This document shows positions 35,666 through 43,873 of a stretch of 64,000 bases of DNA, one piece after another (position 1 is the first letter of the stretch; every line of letters starts with the position of its first letter). The DNA is from CAYYVJ01 sp964475115. Lineage in GTDB: Bacteria; Bacillota; Clostridia; Lachnospirales; Lachnospiraceae. A model generated the notes under the pieces. That model searched no databases, was not told the origin of the DNA, and was given only the letters and a program-made list of their open reading frames with translations. The position numbers and the translations under genes were made by a program. Location: positions 1 through 64,000 of the forward strand of contig CAYYVJ010000001.1 of assembly GCA_964475115.1 (NCBI GenBank), read 5' to 3'.

Positions 35666-36502
35666 ATGAGAATAGGAATTCGTGCCCATGATATGGAAAA
35701 GGCTCCAATTGAAGAATTAGTAAAAAATATCAGTAAAAAGGGCTTTCATTGTACTCAATTAGCGTTAAAAAAAGCGATCCATGATTTTAATGTAGATAAT
35801 ACTGCAATGACTCCAGGAATGGCATTATATTTAAAACAAATATTTGCAGAAAATAAAGTGGATGTTGCAGTTTTAGGATGTTATTTAAATCTAGGAAATC
35901 CAAATAAAGAACAATTGGCAAAAACTGTAGAAACCTATAAATCTCACATTCGATTTGCAAGCTTATTAGGCTGTGGTGTGGTTGGAACTGAAACAGGTGC
36001 AGTGAATGAAGAATATAAATTTGAAGAAGCGAATCATTCTGAGGAAGCTTTAGATATTTTTATTAAGAATCTTCGACCTGTTGTTGAATATGCAGAAAAG
36101 ATGGGTGTTATTTTTGCTATTGAACCTGTATATAGTCATATTGTCAGTGATATTAAAAGAGCAAGAAGAGTGCTAGATGAAATAGAATCACCAAATTTAC
36201 AAATTATTTTTGATCCGGTGAATGTACTTTCTATTCATAATTATAAAAAACATGACGAAATAGTACATGAAGCATTTGATTTACTTGGAGATAATATTGC
36301 AATAATACATGCAAAAGACTTTGTTGTTGAAGGTGATCGAATCAAATCAGTTCCAGCAGGGATGGGACACTTTAATTATGATCTTTTATTAAAGTTAATT
36401 AAGGAATATAAACCATTTATTCATGTGCTGCTAGAGGACACTGTCCCAGAAAACGCAAGCACTGTAAAAGAGTTTGTAGAAAATAAATATAATCAATTAT
36501 AA
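35666..36502 (+). CDS. Sugar phosphate isomerase/epimerase family protein
   Basis: A 278-residue TIM-barrel protein of the xylose-isomerase-like (AP endonuclease family 2) group. Metal-ligand positions appear as Glu in VIFAIEPVYSH, Asp in QIIFDPVNV, His in IAIIHAKDF and Glu in HVLLEDT. AAGGAGG precedes the start, 12 bases after GH28. In this setting it probably isomerises or epimerises a sugar acid released from pectin; the substrate is inferred only from context. Confidence 0.82.
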   Translation: MRIGIRAHDMEKAPIEELVKNISKKGFHCTQLALKKAIHDFNVDNTAMTPGMALYLKQIFAENKVDVAVLGCYLNLGNPNKEQLAKTVETYKSHIRFASLLGCGVVGTETGAVNEEYKFEEANHSEEALDIFIKNLRPVVEYAEKMGVIFAIEPVYSHIVSDIKRARRVLDEIESPNLQIIFDPVNVLSIHNYKKHDEIVHEAFDLLGDNIAIIHAKDFVVEGDRIKSVPAGMGHFNYDLLLKLIKEYKPFIHVLLEDTVPENASTVKEFVENKYNQL

Positions 36503-36540
36503 AAAAAGTTTTCAAGAAAACTAGCTAGTGGAGGCAAAGG

Positions 36541-37056
36541 ATGAAACGAATAGAGGAATATGTAGTAAGCATTCCCAATTTCCCAGAGGAAGGCATTATT
36601 TTTAGAGATGTAACTTCCATATTGCAAGATGCAGAGGGATTACAATTAGCAATAAATTTAATGCAAGAAAAAGTGAAAGATGAAGAGTTTGATATAGTAG
36701 TTGGACCAGAATCAAGAGGATTTATTTTTGGAGTTCCTATTGCCTATAATCTAAAAAAAGCATTTATACCTGTGCGAAAAAAGGGTAAACTTCCTAGAGA
36801 AACCATGTCTGTAAAGTATGACTTAGAATATGGTAGTGCGGAAGTTGAAATCCATAAAGATGCAATTAAGCCAGGACAAAAAGTTGTTATCATCGATGAT
36901 TTATTGGCAACTGGTGGTACCTTAGCTGCAATTATAGAATTAGTAGGGGCCTTGGGTGGCGAAGTAGTAAAAATCGTTTGTTTAATGGAATTAGATGATT
37001 TAAAAGGAAAAGAAAAACTAGGCAAAAGCCTTGTTGAATCTGTAATTCATTATTAG
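36541..37056 (+). CDS. apt: Adenine phosphoribosyltransferase
   Basis: A 171-residue enzyme converting adenine and PRPP into AMP. It begins with the typical IPNFPEEGIIFRDVTSIL, has GPESRGFIFG and RKKGKLPRETM, and the PRPP-binding loop VVIIDDLLATGGTLAA. GTGGAGG precedes the start. The usual neighbours recJ and relA are both present in the window, but each is separated from apt by carbohydrate genes. Terminator-like hairpins follow. Confidence 0.95.
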   Translation: MKRIEEYVVSIPNFPEEGIIFRDVTSILQDAEGLQLAINLMQEKVKDEEFDIVVGPESRGFIFGVPIAYNLKKAFIPVRKKGKLPRETMSVKYDLEYGSAEVEIHKDAIKPGQKVVIIDDLLATGGTLAAIIELVGALGGEVVKIVCLMELDDLKGKEKLGKSLVESVIHY

Positions 37057-37070
37057 AAAATAGTGTGTAA

Positions 37071-37150
37071 ATGGAAGGTATTCATTATGAACCTTCCATT
37101 TGTTAATAGAATAGGAAATTTATTATGAATTTCCTATTCTATTAACAAAT
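37071..37150. repeat. Two consecutive hairpins, the second a perfect 23-base inverted repeat
   Basis: Hairpin one pairs 37071-37079 with 37091-37099 (ATGGAAGGT/ACCTTCCAT). Hairpin two pairs 37098-37120 with 37128-37150, perfect over 23 bases with a 7-base loop. The second is longer than a normal terminator and lacks a T-run. It could be a palindromic element, a remnant of an insertion, or an RNA stability element. Confidence 0.6.
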
Positions 37151-37174
37151 CTCAGATAGATGCGCGTCAGCGCT

Positions 37175-37223
37175 AGAGTTCCTCAAAGAGTTTGTGTTTT
37201 CAAACTCTTGCGAAACTCTTTTT
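37175..37223 (+). terminator. Two-tier hairpin terminator between apt and the esterase
   Basis: The outer arm AGAGTT/AACTCT (37175-37180 with 37214-37219) encloses AAGAGTTTG/CAAACTCTT (37186-37194 with 37201-37209), and a T-run follows. The 193 bases between apt and the esterase otherwise hold only the inverted repeats just before it. Confidence 0.6.
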
Positions 37224-37249
37224 AAAAAAAGAAAAGGGCGGAAATTGTT

Positions 37250-38074
37250 ATGATTCAAAAAACAATAGAGATTCAGATTAATAATGATAAAGCAGGAGAT
37301 TTTACTCCGGCACTCCATACTTATATTTTAGATAATTCACCAGAAATTGATCCAAATAGAAAAAGACCAGCTGTTATTATATGTCCAGGTGGTGGATATA
37401 CGAGGACATCTGATCGAGAGGCAGAACCAGTTGCCATTCAAATGAATGCAATGGGATTTCATAGTTTTATTGTGCGCTATAGTTGTTCGCCTGCTACATT
37501 TCCGACTCCTCAGTTAGAGCTTGCTAAAGCGATTGCAATTGTAAGAGAGAATGCGCAAGAATGGAATGTAGACGAAAATAAGGTTATCGTTTTAGGATTT
37601 TCCGCAGGAGGTCATTTGGCTGGAAGTCTAGGTGTTTTTTGGAATAAAGAATTTCTTTATGGACCATTAGAGCTTGTCCCTGAAAAAATAAAACCAAGTG
37701 GATTAGTACTTTGTTATCCAGTAATTACTTCAGGGGAATACGCTCATAGAGGTTCCTTTAAGGCATTATTAGGAGATCAATATGAAGAACTCTTGGATTT
37801 TGTTTCATTGGAAAATCAAGTAAGTGATCAAACACCTCCGACCTTTATTTGGCATACATTTGAGGATTCGAGTGTTCCACTAGAAAACACTCTTTTATAT
37901 ATTAATGCAATGAGAAAACATCAAGTTCCTATGGAAGTTCATATTTATCCTAGAGGAAAGCATGGTCTTTCTCTTGCAAATAAAGAGACACAAGCTGTAA
38001 ATGGTGGTTCTACTATAGTAGCTGAATGCCAAAATTGGATACAAATGGCAGGGGCTTGGATTAATAATTTCTAA
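37250..38074 (+). CDS. Alpha/beta hydrolase, acetyl-xylan-esterase-like
   Basis: A 274-residue alpha/beta hydrolase. The oxyanion region is CPGGGYTRTSDRE, the nucleophile elbow is GFSAGGHLAG (S118), an acid residue lies in WHTFEDSSVP, and the catalytic His is in RGKHGLSLA. It resembles small esterases of carbohydrate-acting families that deacetylate xylan or pectin fragments. There is no signal peptide, so it would act on imported oligosaccharides. It stands alone between apt and relA and has its own leader with a terminator upstream. Confidence 0.82.
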   Translation: MIQKTIEIQINNDKAGDFTPALHTYILDNSPEIDPNRKRPAVIICPGGGYTRTSDREAEPVAIQMNAMGFHSFIVRYSCSPATFPTPQLELAKAIAIVRENAQEWNVDENKVIVLGFSAGGHLAGSLGVFWNKEFLYGPLELVPEKIKPSGLVLCYPVITSGEYAHRGSFKALLGDQYEELLDFVSLENQVSDQTPPTFIWHTFEDSSVPLENTLLYINAMRKHQVPMEVHIYPRGKHGLSLANKETQAVNGGSTIVAECQNWIQMAGAWINNF

Positions 38075-38130
38075 ATACATTGCTTTTTATTCGAAAAAAA
38101 ATTATAATGTTTATTATAAAAAATCTGGAA

Positions 38131-40452
38131 ATGGTGAGGAATTTGGCTGAAGATAAAAATTTAAATGAAGTAAAGATGGAAAATAATATATTGGTAGAGG
38201 ATAAATTTTTAGAAAAACCTGAAGATTTTACGCAACCTGATGAATTATACAGGAGGTTGATTTCTGAAATACTAAAATATCATCCTTCTACAGATACTTC
38301 TATGATTGAAAAAGCATATAATATAGCAAATGAAGCTCACAAGGGTCAAATGCGTAAATCGGGTGAACAATATATCGTTCATCCACTTTGTGTTGGTATA
38401 ATACTTGCAGAACTTGAACTAGATAAAGAGACAATAGTAGCCGGTCTATTGCATGATGTTGTAGAAGATACGGTTATGACTATAGAAGAAATTGCAAAAG
38501 AATTTGGTGATGAAGTAGCTCTTTTAGTAGATGGTGTTACAAAATTGACTCAGATATCGTACTCTATGGATAAGCTTGAAGTTCAAGCAGAGAATCTTAG
38601 AAAAATGTTCTTGGCCATGGCAAAAGATATTCGTGTAATTTTAATCAAATTAGCGGATCGCCTTCATAATCTTAGAACCTTACGTTTTCAGTCTCCGGAG
38701 AAACAAAAAGAAAAGGCTAGGGAGACCATGGACATCTATGCTCCCATTGCTCACCGCCTTGGTATTTCTAAAATAAAAGTCGAACTAGATGATTTATCAT
38801 TAAAATATTTAAATCCAGAAGTATATTATGATTTAGTTGAGAAGGTAGCATTAACTAGAAATACAAGAGAGAAGTTTGTACAAAGTATTGTTGCAGATGT
38901 TGAATGTCACATAAAAGATGCAGGAATAGAAACAAAAGTTGAAGGACGTGTAAAGCATTTCTTTAGTATCTATAAAAAAATGATAAATCAAAATAAGACA
39001 ATCGATCAAATTTTTGATTTATTTGCTGTTCGTATTATTGTAGACTCAGTTAAAGACTGCTATGCAGTACTAGGATTAATTCATGAGGCATATAAGCCTA
39101 TTCCTGGACGATTTAAAGACTATATTGCTATGCCGAAGCCAAATATGTATCAATCGCTACATTCCACCTTAATTAGCTCAAATGGGCAACCATTTGAAGT
39201 TCAAATTCGAACCATGGAAATGCATCGTATTGCAGAATATGGTATTGCTGCGCATTGGAAATACAAAGCAGGTGGTACAGATGCTGAGTCATCTAAAAGT
39301 GAAGAAGAAAAGCTTAGCTGGCTTAGACAAATTTTGGAATGGCAAAAAGACATGTCTGATAACAAAGAGTTTTTAAGCCTATTAAAGAGTGATTTGGATT
39401 TATTTTCAGATACTATTTATTGCTTTACTCCATCAGGTGATGTGAAAAACCTTCCAAGTGGTTCTACACCTATTGATTTTGCCTACAATATTCACAGTGC
39501 AGTAGGTAACAAAATGGTTGGAGCAAGAGTGAATGGTAAAATGGTGCCGATTGATTATGTTATCAAAAACGGTGACCGAATCGAGATTATTACTTCACAA
39601 AACTCAAAAGGGCCAAGCCGAGATTGGCTAAATGTTGTAAAAAGTACACAAGCTAAAAACAAAATAAATCAATGGTTTAAATCCGAATTTAAAGAAGGCA
39701 ATATTACAAAAGGCAAGGAAATGCTGGATAAATATTGTAAATCAAAAGGTATCGTTCAAAGTGATCTTATGAAACCGGAATATGTTTCAAAGATTATGCA
39801 AAAGTATGGATTTAAAGACTGGGAGTCTGTTTTAGCTGCTTTGGGTCATGGTGGCTTAAAAGAAGGCCAGATTATTAATAAATTACGTGAAGAATATGAT
39901 AAAAAGAATAAAAAAGAACTGACAGATGAAGATGTATTAGAAGGAATTGCAGATAGTAAAGACACTGCTAAAGTCCGTACTGAAAAATCAAAAAGTGGTA
40001 TTGTTGTAAAAGGGATTCATGACGTGGCAGTACGTTTTTCAAAATGTTGTAGTCCTGTTCCAGGGGATGAAATCGTAGGTTTTGTGACGAGAGGTAGAGG
40101 CCTCTCTATTCATAGAACGGATTGTATTAATGTAATAAATTTATTGGAAATTGATCGGGTTAGATTGATCGATGCAGAATGGCAACAAACAGAAGGTGGA
40201 GAAAATAAGGAACGTTATTCTGCAGAAATCAAGATATATGCCAACAATAGAACTGGAATATTATCTGATATTTCAAAGGTTCTGACAGAAAGACAGATTG
40301 ATGTTACCGCTATGAACAGTAGAACGAGTAAACAAGGGCGTGCTACTATTAGTATGTCATTTGATATACATGGAAAAGAAGAACTAAATCGATTAATTGA
40401 TAAGCTTCGTGGAATTGAAAGTATTATTGATATTGAGAGAACAACAGGATAG
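38131..40452 (+). CDS. relA: Bifunctional (p)ppGpp synthetase/hydrolase RelA/SpoT
   Basis: About 773 residues in the full RelA/SpoT architecture: an HD hydrolase domain (AHKGQMRKSGEQYIVHP, and LLHDVVEDT with H108-D109), a synthetase domain (GRVKHFFSIYKKM, then FDLFAVRIIVD and YQSLHSTL), a TGS domain (YCFTPSGDVKNLPSGST), a zinc-finger-like domain with CCSPVPGD, and a C-terminal ACT domain. Both activities look intact. It controls the stringent-response alarmone. The frame is open from 38080 and no candidate start has a strong ribosome binding site; I chose the ATG at 38131, but 38107 is possible. Confidence 0.93.
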   Translation: MVRNLAEDKNLNEVKMENNILVEDKFLEKPEDFTQPDELYRRLISEILKYHPSTDTSMIEKAYNIANEAHKGQMRKSGEQYIVHPLCVGIILAELELDKETIVAGLLHDVVEDTVMTIEEIAKEFGDEVALLVDGVTKLTQISYSMDKLEVQAENLRKMFLAMAKDIRVILIKLADRLHNLRTLRFQSPEKQKEKARETMDIYAPIAHRLGISKIKVELDDLSLKYLNPEVYYDLVEKVALTRNTREKFVQSIVADVECHIKDAGIETKVEGRVKHFFSIYKKMINQNKTIDQIFDLFAVRIIVDSVKDCYAVLGLIHEAYKPIPGRFKDYIAMPKPNMYQSLHSTLISSNGQPFEVQIRTMEMHRIAEYGIAAHWKYKAGGTDAESSKSEEEKLSWLRQILEWQKDMSDNKEFLSLLKSDLDLFSDTIYCFTPSGDVKNLPSGSTPIDFAYNIHSAVGNKMVGARVNGKMVPIDYVIKNGDRIEIITSQNSKGPSRDWLNVVKSTQAKNKINQWFKSEFKEGNITKGKEMLDKYCKSKGIVQSDLMKPEYVSKIMQKYGFKDWESVLAALGHGGLKEGQIINKLREEYDKKNKKELTDEDVLEGIADSKDTAKVRTEKSKSGIVVKGIHDVAVRFSKCCSPVPGDEIVGFVTRGRGLSIHRTDCINVINLLEIDRVRLIDAEWQQTEGGENKERYSAEIKIYANNRTGILSDISKVLTERQIDVTAMNSRTSKQGRATISMSFDIHGKEELNRLIDKLRGIESIIDIERTTG

Positions 40453-40463
40453 GAGGAAGAAAG

Positions 40464-41108
40464 ATGAGCAAGATAAAAATAGAAACTTTGCTTCTTGGAC
40501 ATATGCAGACAAATGGTTACTTTTTATATCATGAAGATGTAAGAGAGGCTATAATTATAGATCCAGCAGATCGAACAAATGAAATTGTTGAAAGATTAGA
40601 ACAGCTAAATTTAAAACCTTGTGCCATTTTGTTAACACATGGCCATTTTGATCATATTTTATCCGTTGCTGATATAAAAGAGAAATACGATATTTTAGTA
40701 TATTCTCAGCTAGAAGAAAAAGAAGTGCTAGGTGATTCAAATAAAAACTTGTCTGTGAGACTAAGTAAAGCAGTTACTATAAGTCCTGATGTACTACTTA
40801 AAGATGGGGAAGAAATTGTATTAGGGCAAATACCAATTAGAGTAATTCATACCCCTGGCCATACCATAGGGAGCACTTGCTATTATGTAGAATCGGCTGA
40901 TATATTGGTAAGTGGTGACACTTTATTCTATGAAGAAGTGGGAAGATGTGATTTACCTACTAGTAATTTCGAGAGTATTCTACACTCTATCAGAGAAAAA
41001 CTATTTGTTTTAAAAGAAGAGACAAGAGTCTACCCTGGTCATGATAAGCCTACTACAATTGGACATGAGAAAGAAAATAACAGATATTTAAAAATGGAGA
41101 TATTATGA
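40464..41108 (+). CDS. MBL-fold metallo-hydrolase (glyoxalase II-like)
   Basis: A 214-residue metallo-beta-lactamase-fold hydrolase. The metal-binding motif LTHGHFDH and later HTPGHTIGS, SGDTLF and YPGHDKPT are all in place. Such proteins act as hydroxyacylglutathione hydrolases or related thioester hydrolases; in organisms without glutathione the substrate is uncertain. It is located between relA and hemZ, 11 bases after relA, with AGGAGG before the start, and its stop overlaps the hemZ start (ATGA). Confidence 0.9.
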   Translation: MSKIKIETLLLGHMQTNGYFLYHEDVREAIIIDPADRTNEIVERLEQLNLKPCAILLTHGHFDHILSVADIKEKYDILVYSQLEEKEVLGDSNKNLSVRLSKAVTISPDVLLKDGEEIVLGQIPIRVIHTPGHTIGSTCYYVESADILVSGDTLFYEEVGRCDLPTSNFESILHSIREKLFVLKEETRVYPGHDKPTTIGHEKENNRYLKMEIL

Positions 41109-42577
41109 TTGGACTTCGGTTAAATGAAGAAAATTTTGAATATGATATATATTCTTTGATAAAAGCGTTTTATCCAGAAGAGAATATATCTAGAGAAGAA
41201 GTTACGAAAGAAGCGCAGTTTATTGTGGAAGTCAATTATAGCCCTTCACAAATTGAAATTATATTCAAAGAGTTTGAATTAAATCAGGAGGCTGCGCTCG
41301 AGAAAATCAGCGCAGCTGAAGCTGTTTTTATAGGTAAGCTAGATAGAAAAGAAGTAAAGAACGTATTAAAAAAGGGCTTATATAAATTGTTGCAAGAAAG
41401 AACGCAAAGGAAATTACCTTGGGGAACTTTAACAGGAATTAGGCCGACAAAAATTCCTTATGCAATGGTAAGCCAAGGGATGACAGATCAAGCGATAAAG
41501 GAATCTATGAAAGAAACTTATTTAGCCAGTGATGAAAAAATTGAATTAAGTATAGATATTGCCAAAAAAGAGCAAAAGATATTAAATGCTATTAATCTTG
41601 AAAAGGGATATAGCCTTTATGTCGGAATTCCTTTTTGCCCTACGACATGCTTGTACTGTTCTTTTACATCTTATCCAATTGATAGGTGGGAAAAAAGAGT
41701 AGACGAATATCTAGATGCCCTGGAGAAAGAAATTGAATACATTGCAGAGCAAATGAAAGCCAGAATGCTTAATACCATTTACATAGGCGGAGGAACACCT
41801 ACTACCTTAAATCCAGTTCAGTTAGAGAGACTTTTGCTTAAGCTAACATCAAGCTTTGACTTATCAAATAACCAAGAATTTACGGTGGAAGCGGGAAGGC
41901 CAGATAGTCTTTCAGATGCAAAGTTTAAAGTTATGAAACAATATGGTGTAACGAGGATATCCATTAATCCTCAAACCATGAAACAGGAAACATTAGATTT
42001 AATTGGAAGAAAACATACAGTAGAACAGACCATAGAATCTTTTAAATGTGCTAGAGACAATGGCTTTGACAATATAAATATGGATTTAATTGTAGGTTTA
42101 CCAGGTGAGACAAAGGATGATATGAAAAATACCTTAGATGCAATTTTGAAATTAAGTCCGGATAGTTTGACGGTACACTCCTTAGCGATAAAAAGAGCAT
42201 CTAGGTTAAACATACTAAGAGAACAGTATAAGGATTATATTAGTTTGAATTCAGAAGAAATAAGTGATATGGTAGAAGCTTATGCAAAAGAAATGGATAT
42301 GAAACCATATTATTTATATAGGCAAAAAAACATGACTGGAAATCTAGAAAATGTTGGATATGCAAGACTTGACAAAGAGGGTATTTACAATATACTTATA
42401 ATGGAAGAAAAACAAACTATCTTTGCATTAGGTGCAGGTGGAGCTACTAAAATAGTATATCCAGATGGTCAACGTATTGAACGGATAGAAAATGTGAAAA
42501 GCGTTGAATCTTATATAGATAGAGTTGATGAAATGATAGAGAGAAAGAATAAGGTTATCTCAGTTGTACTTGAATAG
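41105..42577 (+). CDS. hemZ: Coproporphyrinogen III oxidase-like radical SAM enzyme HemZ
   Basis: A 490-residue radical SAM protein. The iron-sulfur motif CPTTCLYC (C178, C182, C185) follows the YVGIPF stretch of the HemN family, and YIGGGTPTTL and NMDLIVGLPGET are SAM-binding elements. An N-terminal extension of about 165 residues with PWGTLTGIRPTKI is the HemZ hallmark. It is often annotated as an oxygen-independent coproporphyrinogen dehydrogenase; a haem role is not proven for this subfamily. It overlaps the hydrolase gene by 4 bases. Confidence 0.9.
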   Translation: MIGLRLNEENFEYDIYSLIKAFYPEENISREEVTKEAQFIVEVNYSPSQIEIIFKEFELNQEAALEKISAAEAVFIGKLDRKEVKNVLKKGLYKLLQERTQRKLPWGTLTGIRPTKIPYAMVSQGMTDQAIKESMKETYLASDEKIELSIDIAKKEQKILNAINLEKGYSLYVGIPFCPTTCLYCSFTSYPIDRWEKRVDEYLDALEKEIEYIAEQMKARMLNTIYIGGGTPTTLNPVQLERLLLKLTSSFDLSNNQEFTVEAGRPDSLSDAKFKVMKQYGVTRISINPQTMKQETLDLIGRKHTVEQTIESFKCARDNGFDNINMDLIVGLPGETKDDMKNTLDAILKLSPDSLTVHSLAIKRASRLNILREQYKDYISLNSEEISDMVEAYAKEMDMKPYYLYRQKNMTGNLENVGYARLDKEGIYNILIMEEKQTIFALGAGGATKIVYPDGQRIERIENVKSVESYIDRVDEMIERKNKVISVVLE

Positions 42578-42606
42578 CCTAATATTTATATAAAGGAGAA
42601 GCGATT

Positions 42607-43872
42607 ATGTCAATGAAAAAGAAGCCAGTTACAGGAATGAAAGACATACTGCCTGCAGAGATGCAGTTACGAGATTATATGATAAATTTAATAAAAGAAA
42701 CCTATAAAGGATTTGGGTTTTCATCCATAGAAACTCCGGCTGTAGAACACATTGAAAATTTAAGTAGCAAGCAGGGTGGAGAAAATGAAAAGCTTATTTT
42801 CAAAGTTCTAAAGCGTGGTGAAAAATTAAATTTAGAAACTGCTGAAACAGAACAGGATTTAGTAGATAGTGGATTAAGATATGATTTGACAGTTCCTTTA
42901 TCTCGCTATTATGCAAATAATGCAAGTCAACTTCCAATGCCTTTTAAAGCATTACAGATAGGAAGTGTTTGGAGAGCAGACAGACCTCAAAAAGGACGTT
43001 TTCGCCAGTTTGTACAGTGCGATATCGATATTTTAGGTGACTCTAGTTCTTTAGCAGAGATTGAACTAATTTTAGCAACGACAACATTACTAGGAAAGCT
43101 TGGTTTTAAAGGATATAAAGTTCGAATCAATGACAGAAGAATCCTTAAGGCAATGGCTGCCTATAGTGGGTTTGAGCCTAGTTCATTTGATCAAGTTTTC
43201 ATTATACTAGATAAAATGGATAAAATAGGATTGGACGGAGTAGCAGCAGAACTAGAAAAAGAAGGGTTTGCAAAAGAAAGCATTGATAAATATCTAAATC
43301 TTTTCAAAGAAATATCTGGTGATATTGCTGGAATACAATATTGTAGTGAGAAATTAATAGATGTATTAGAAGCAAATGTTGCCAAAGATTTGGAAGATAT
43401 TATATATAGTGTACAGGAGACTACAACAAATAATTTCCAAATTGTATTTGACCCTACCTTAGTAAGAGGAATGTCTTATTATACAGGTTCTATTTTTGAA
43501 ATCGAAATGGAAGAGTTTGGTGGATCAGTAGCTGGTGGTGGAAGATATGATGAGATGATTGGTAAATTCACGGGTATGCAAACAAGTGCATGTGGTTTTT
43601 CAATTGGATTTGAGCGAATCATTACGATACTCATGGATAAAGGCTTTACAGTACCAAGTCAAGGTGAAAAGTTAGCTTTTTTAATTGAAAAAGGTGTTGA
43701 TGGAGAAAAATTGTGTGAGATAATAAAAGAAGCAATGCTACTTCGAAATGATGGCATCGAGGTGCTTGTAGCACAGATGAATAAAAATAAGAAATTTCAA
43801 AAAGAGCAATTGAATAAAGAAGGATATGAAGAATTTAAAGAATTTTTTCTAAATAAAATTGGAGGACAATAG
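42607..43872 (+). CDS. hisS: Histidyl-tRNA synthetase
   Basis: A 421-residue class II aminoacyl-tRNA synthetase. Motif 2 is in SVWRADRPQKGRFRQFVQCDID and the histidine-binding loops include LVRGMSYYTGSIFEIE and GGRYDEMIGKF. The C-terminal anticodon-binding domain is short. It charges tRNA-His. AAAGGAGAA precedes the start. It lies 29 bases after hemZ and directly before aspS; the hisS-aspS pair is conserved in Firmicutes. There is no T-box leader in the short gap, so any control is at operon level. Confidence 0.94.
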   Translation: MSMKKKPVTGMKDILPAEMQLRDYMINLIKETYKGFGFSSIETPAVEHIENLSSKQGGENEKLIFKVLKRGEKLNLETAETEQDLVDSGLRYDLTVPLSRYYANNASQLPMPFKALQIGSVWRADRPQKGRFRQFVQCDIDILGDSSSLAEIELILATTTLLGKLGFKGYKVRINDRRILKAMAAYSGFEPSSFDQVFIILDKMDKIGLDGVAAELEKEGFAKESIDKYLNLFKEISGDIAGIQYCSEKLIDVLEANVAKDLEDIIYSVQETTTNNFQIVFDPTLVRGMSYYTGSIFEIEMEEFGGSVAGGGRYDEMIGKFTGMQTSACGFSIGFERIITILMDKGFTVPSQGEKLAFLIEKGVDGEKLCEIIKEAMLLRNDGIEVLVAQMNKNKKFQKEQLNKEGYEEFKEFFLNKIGGQ

Positions 43873-43873
43873 G

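Noticed and set aside
42578..42606. T-box leader expected before hisS-aspS.
   Set aside because: Only 29 bases separate hemZ and hisS, too short for a T-box; the genes are simply in an operon.
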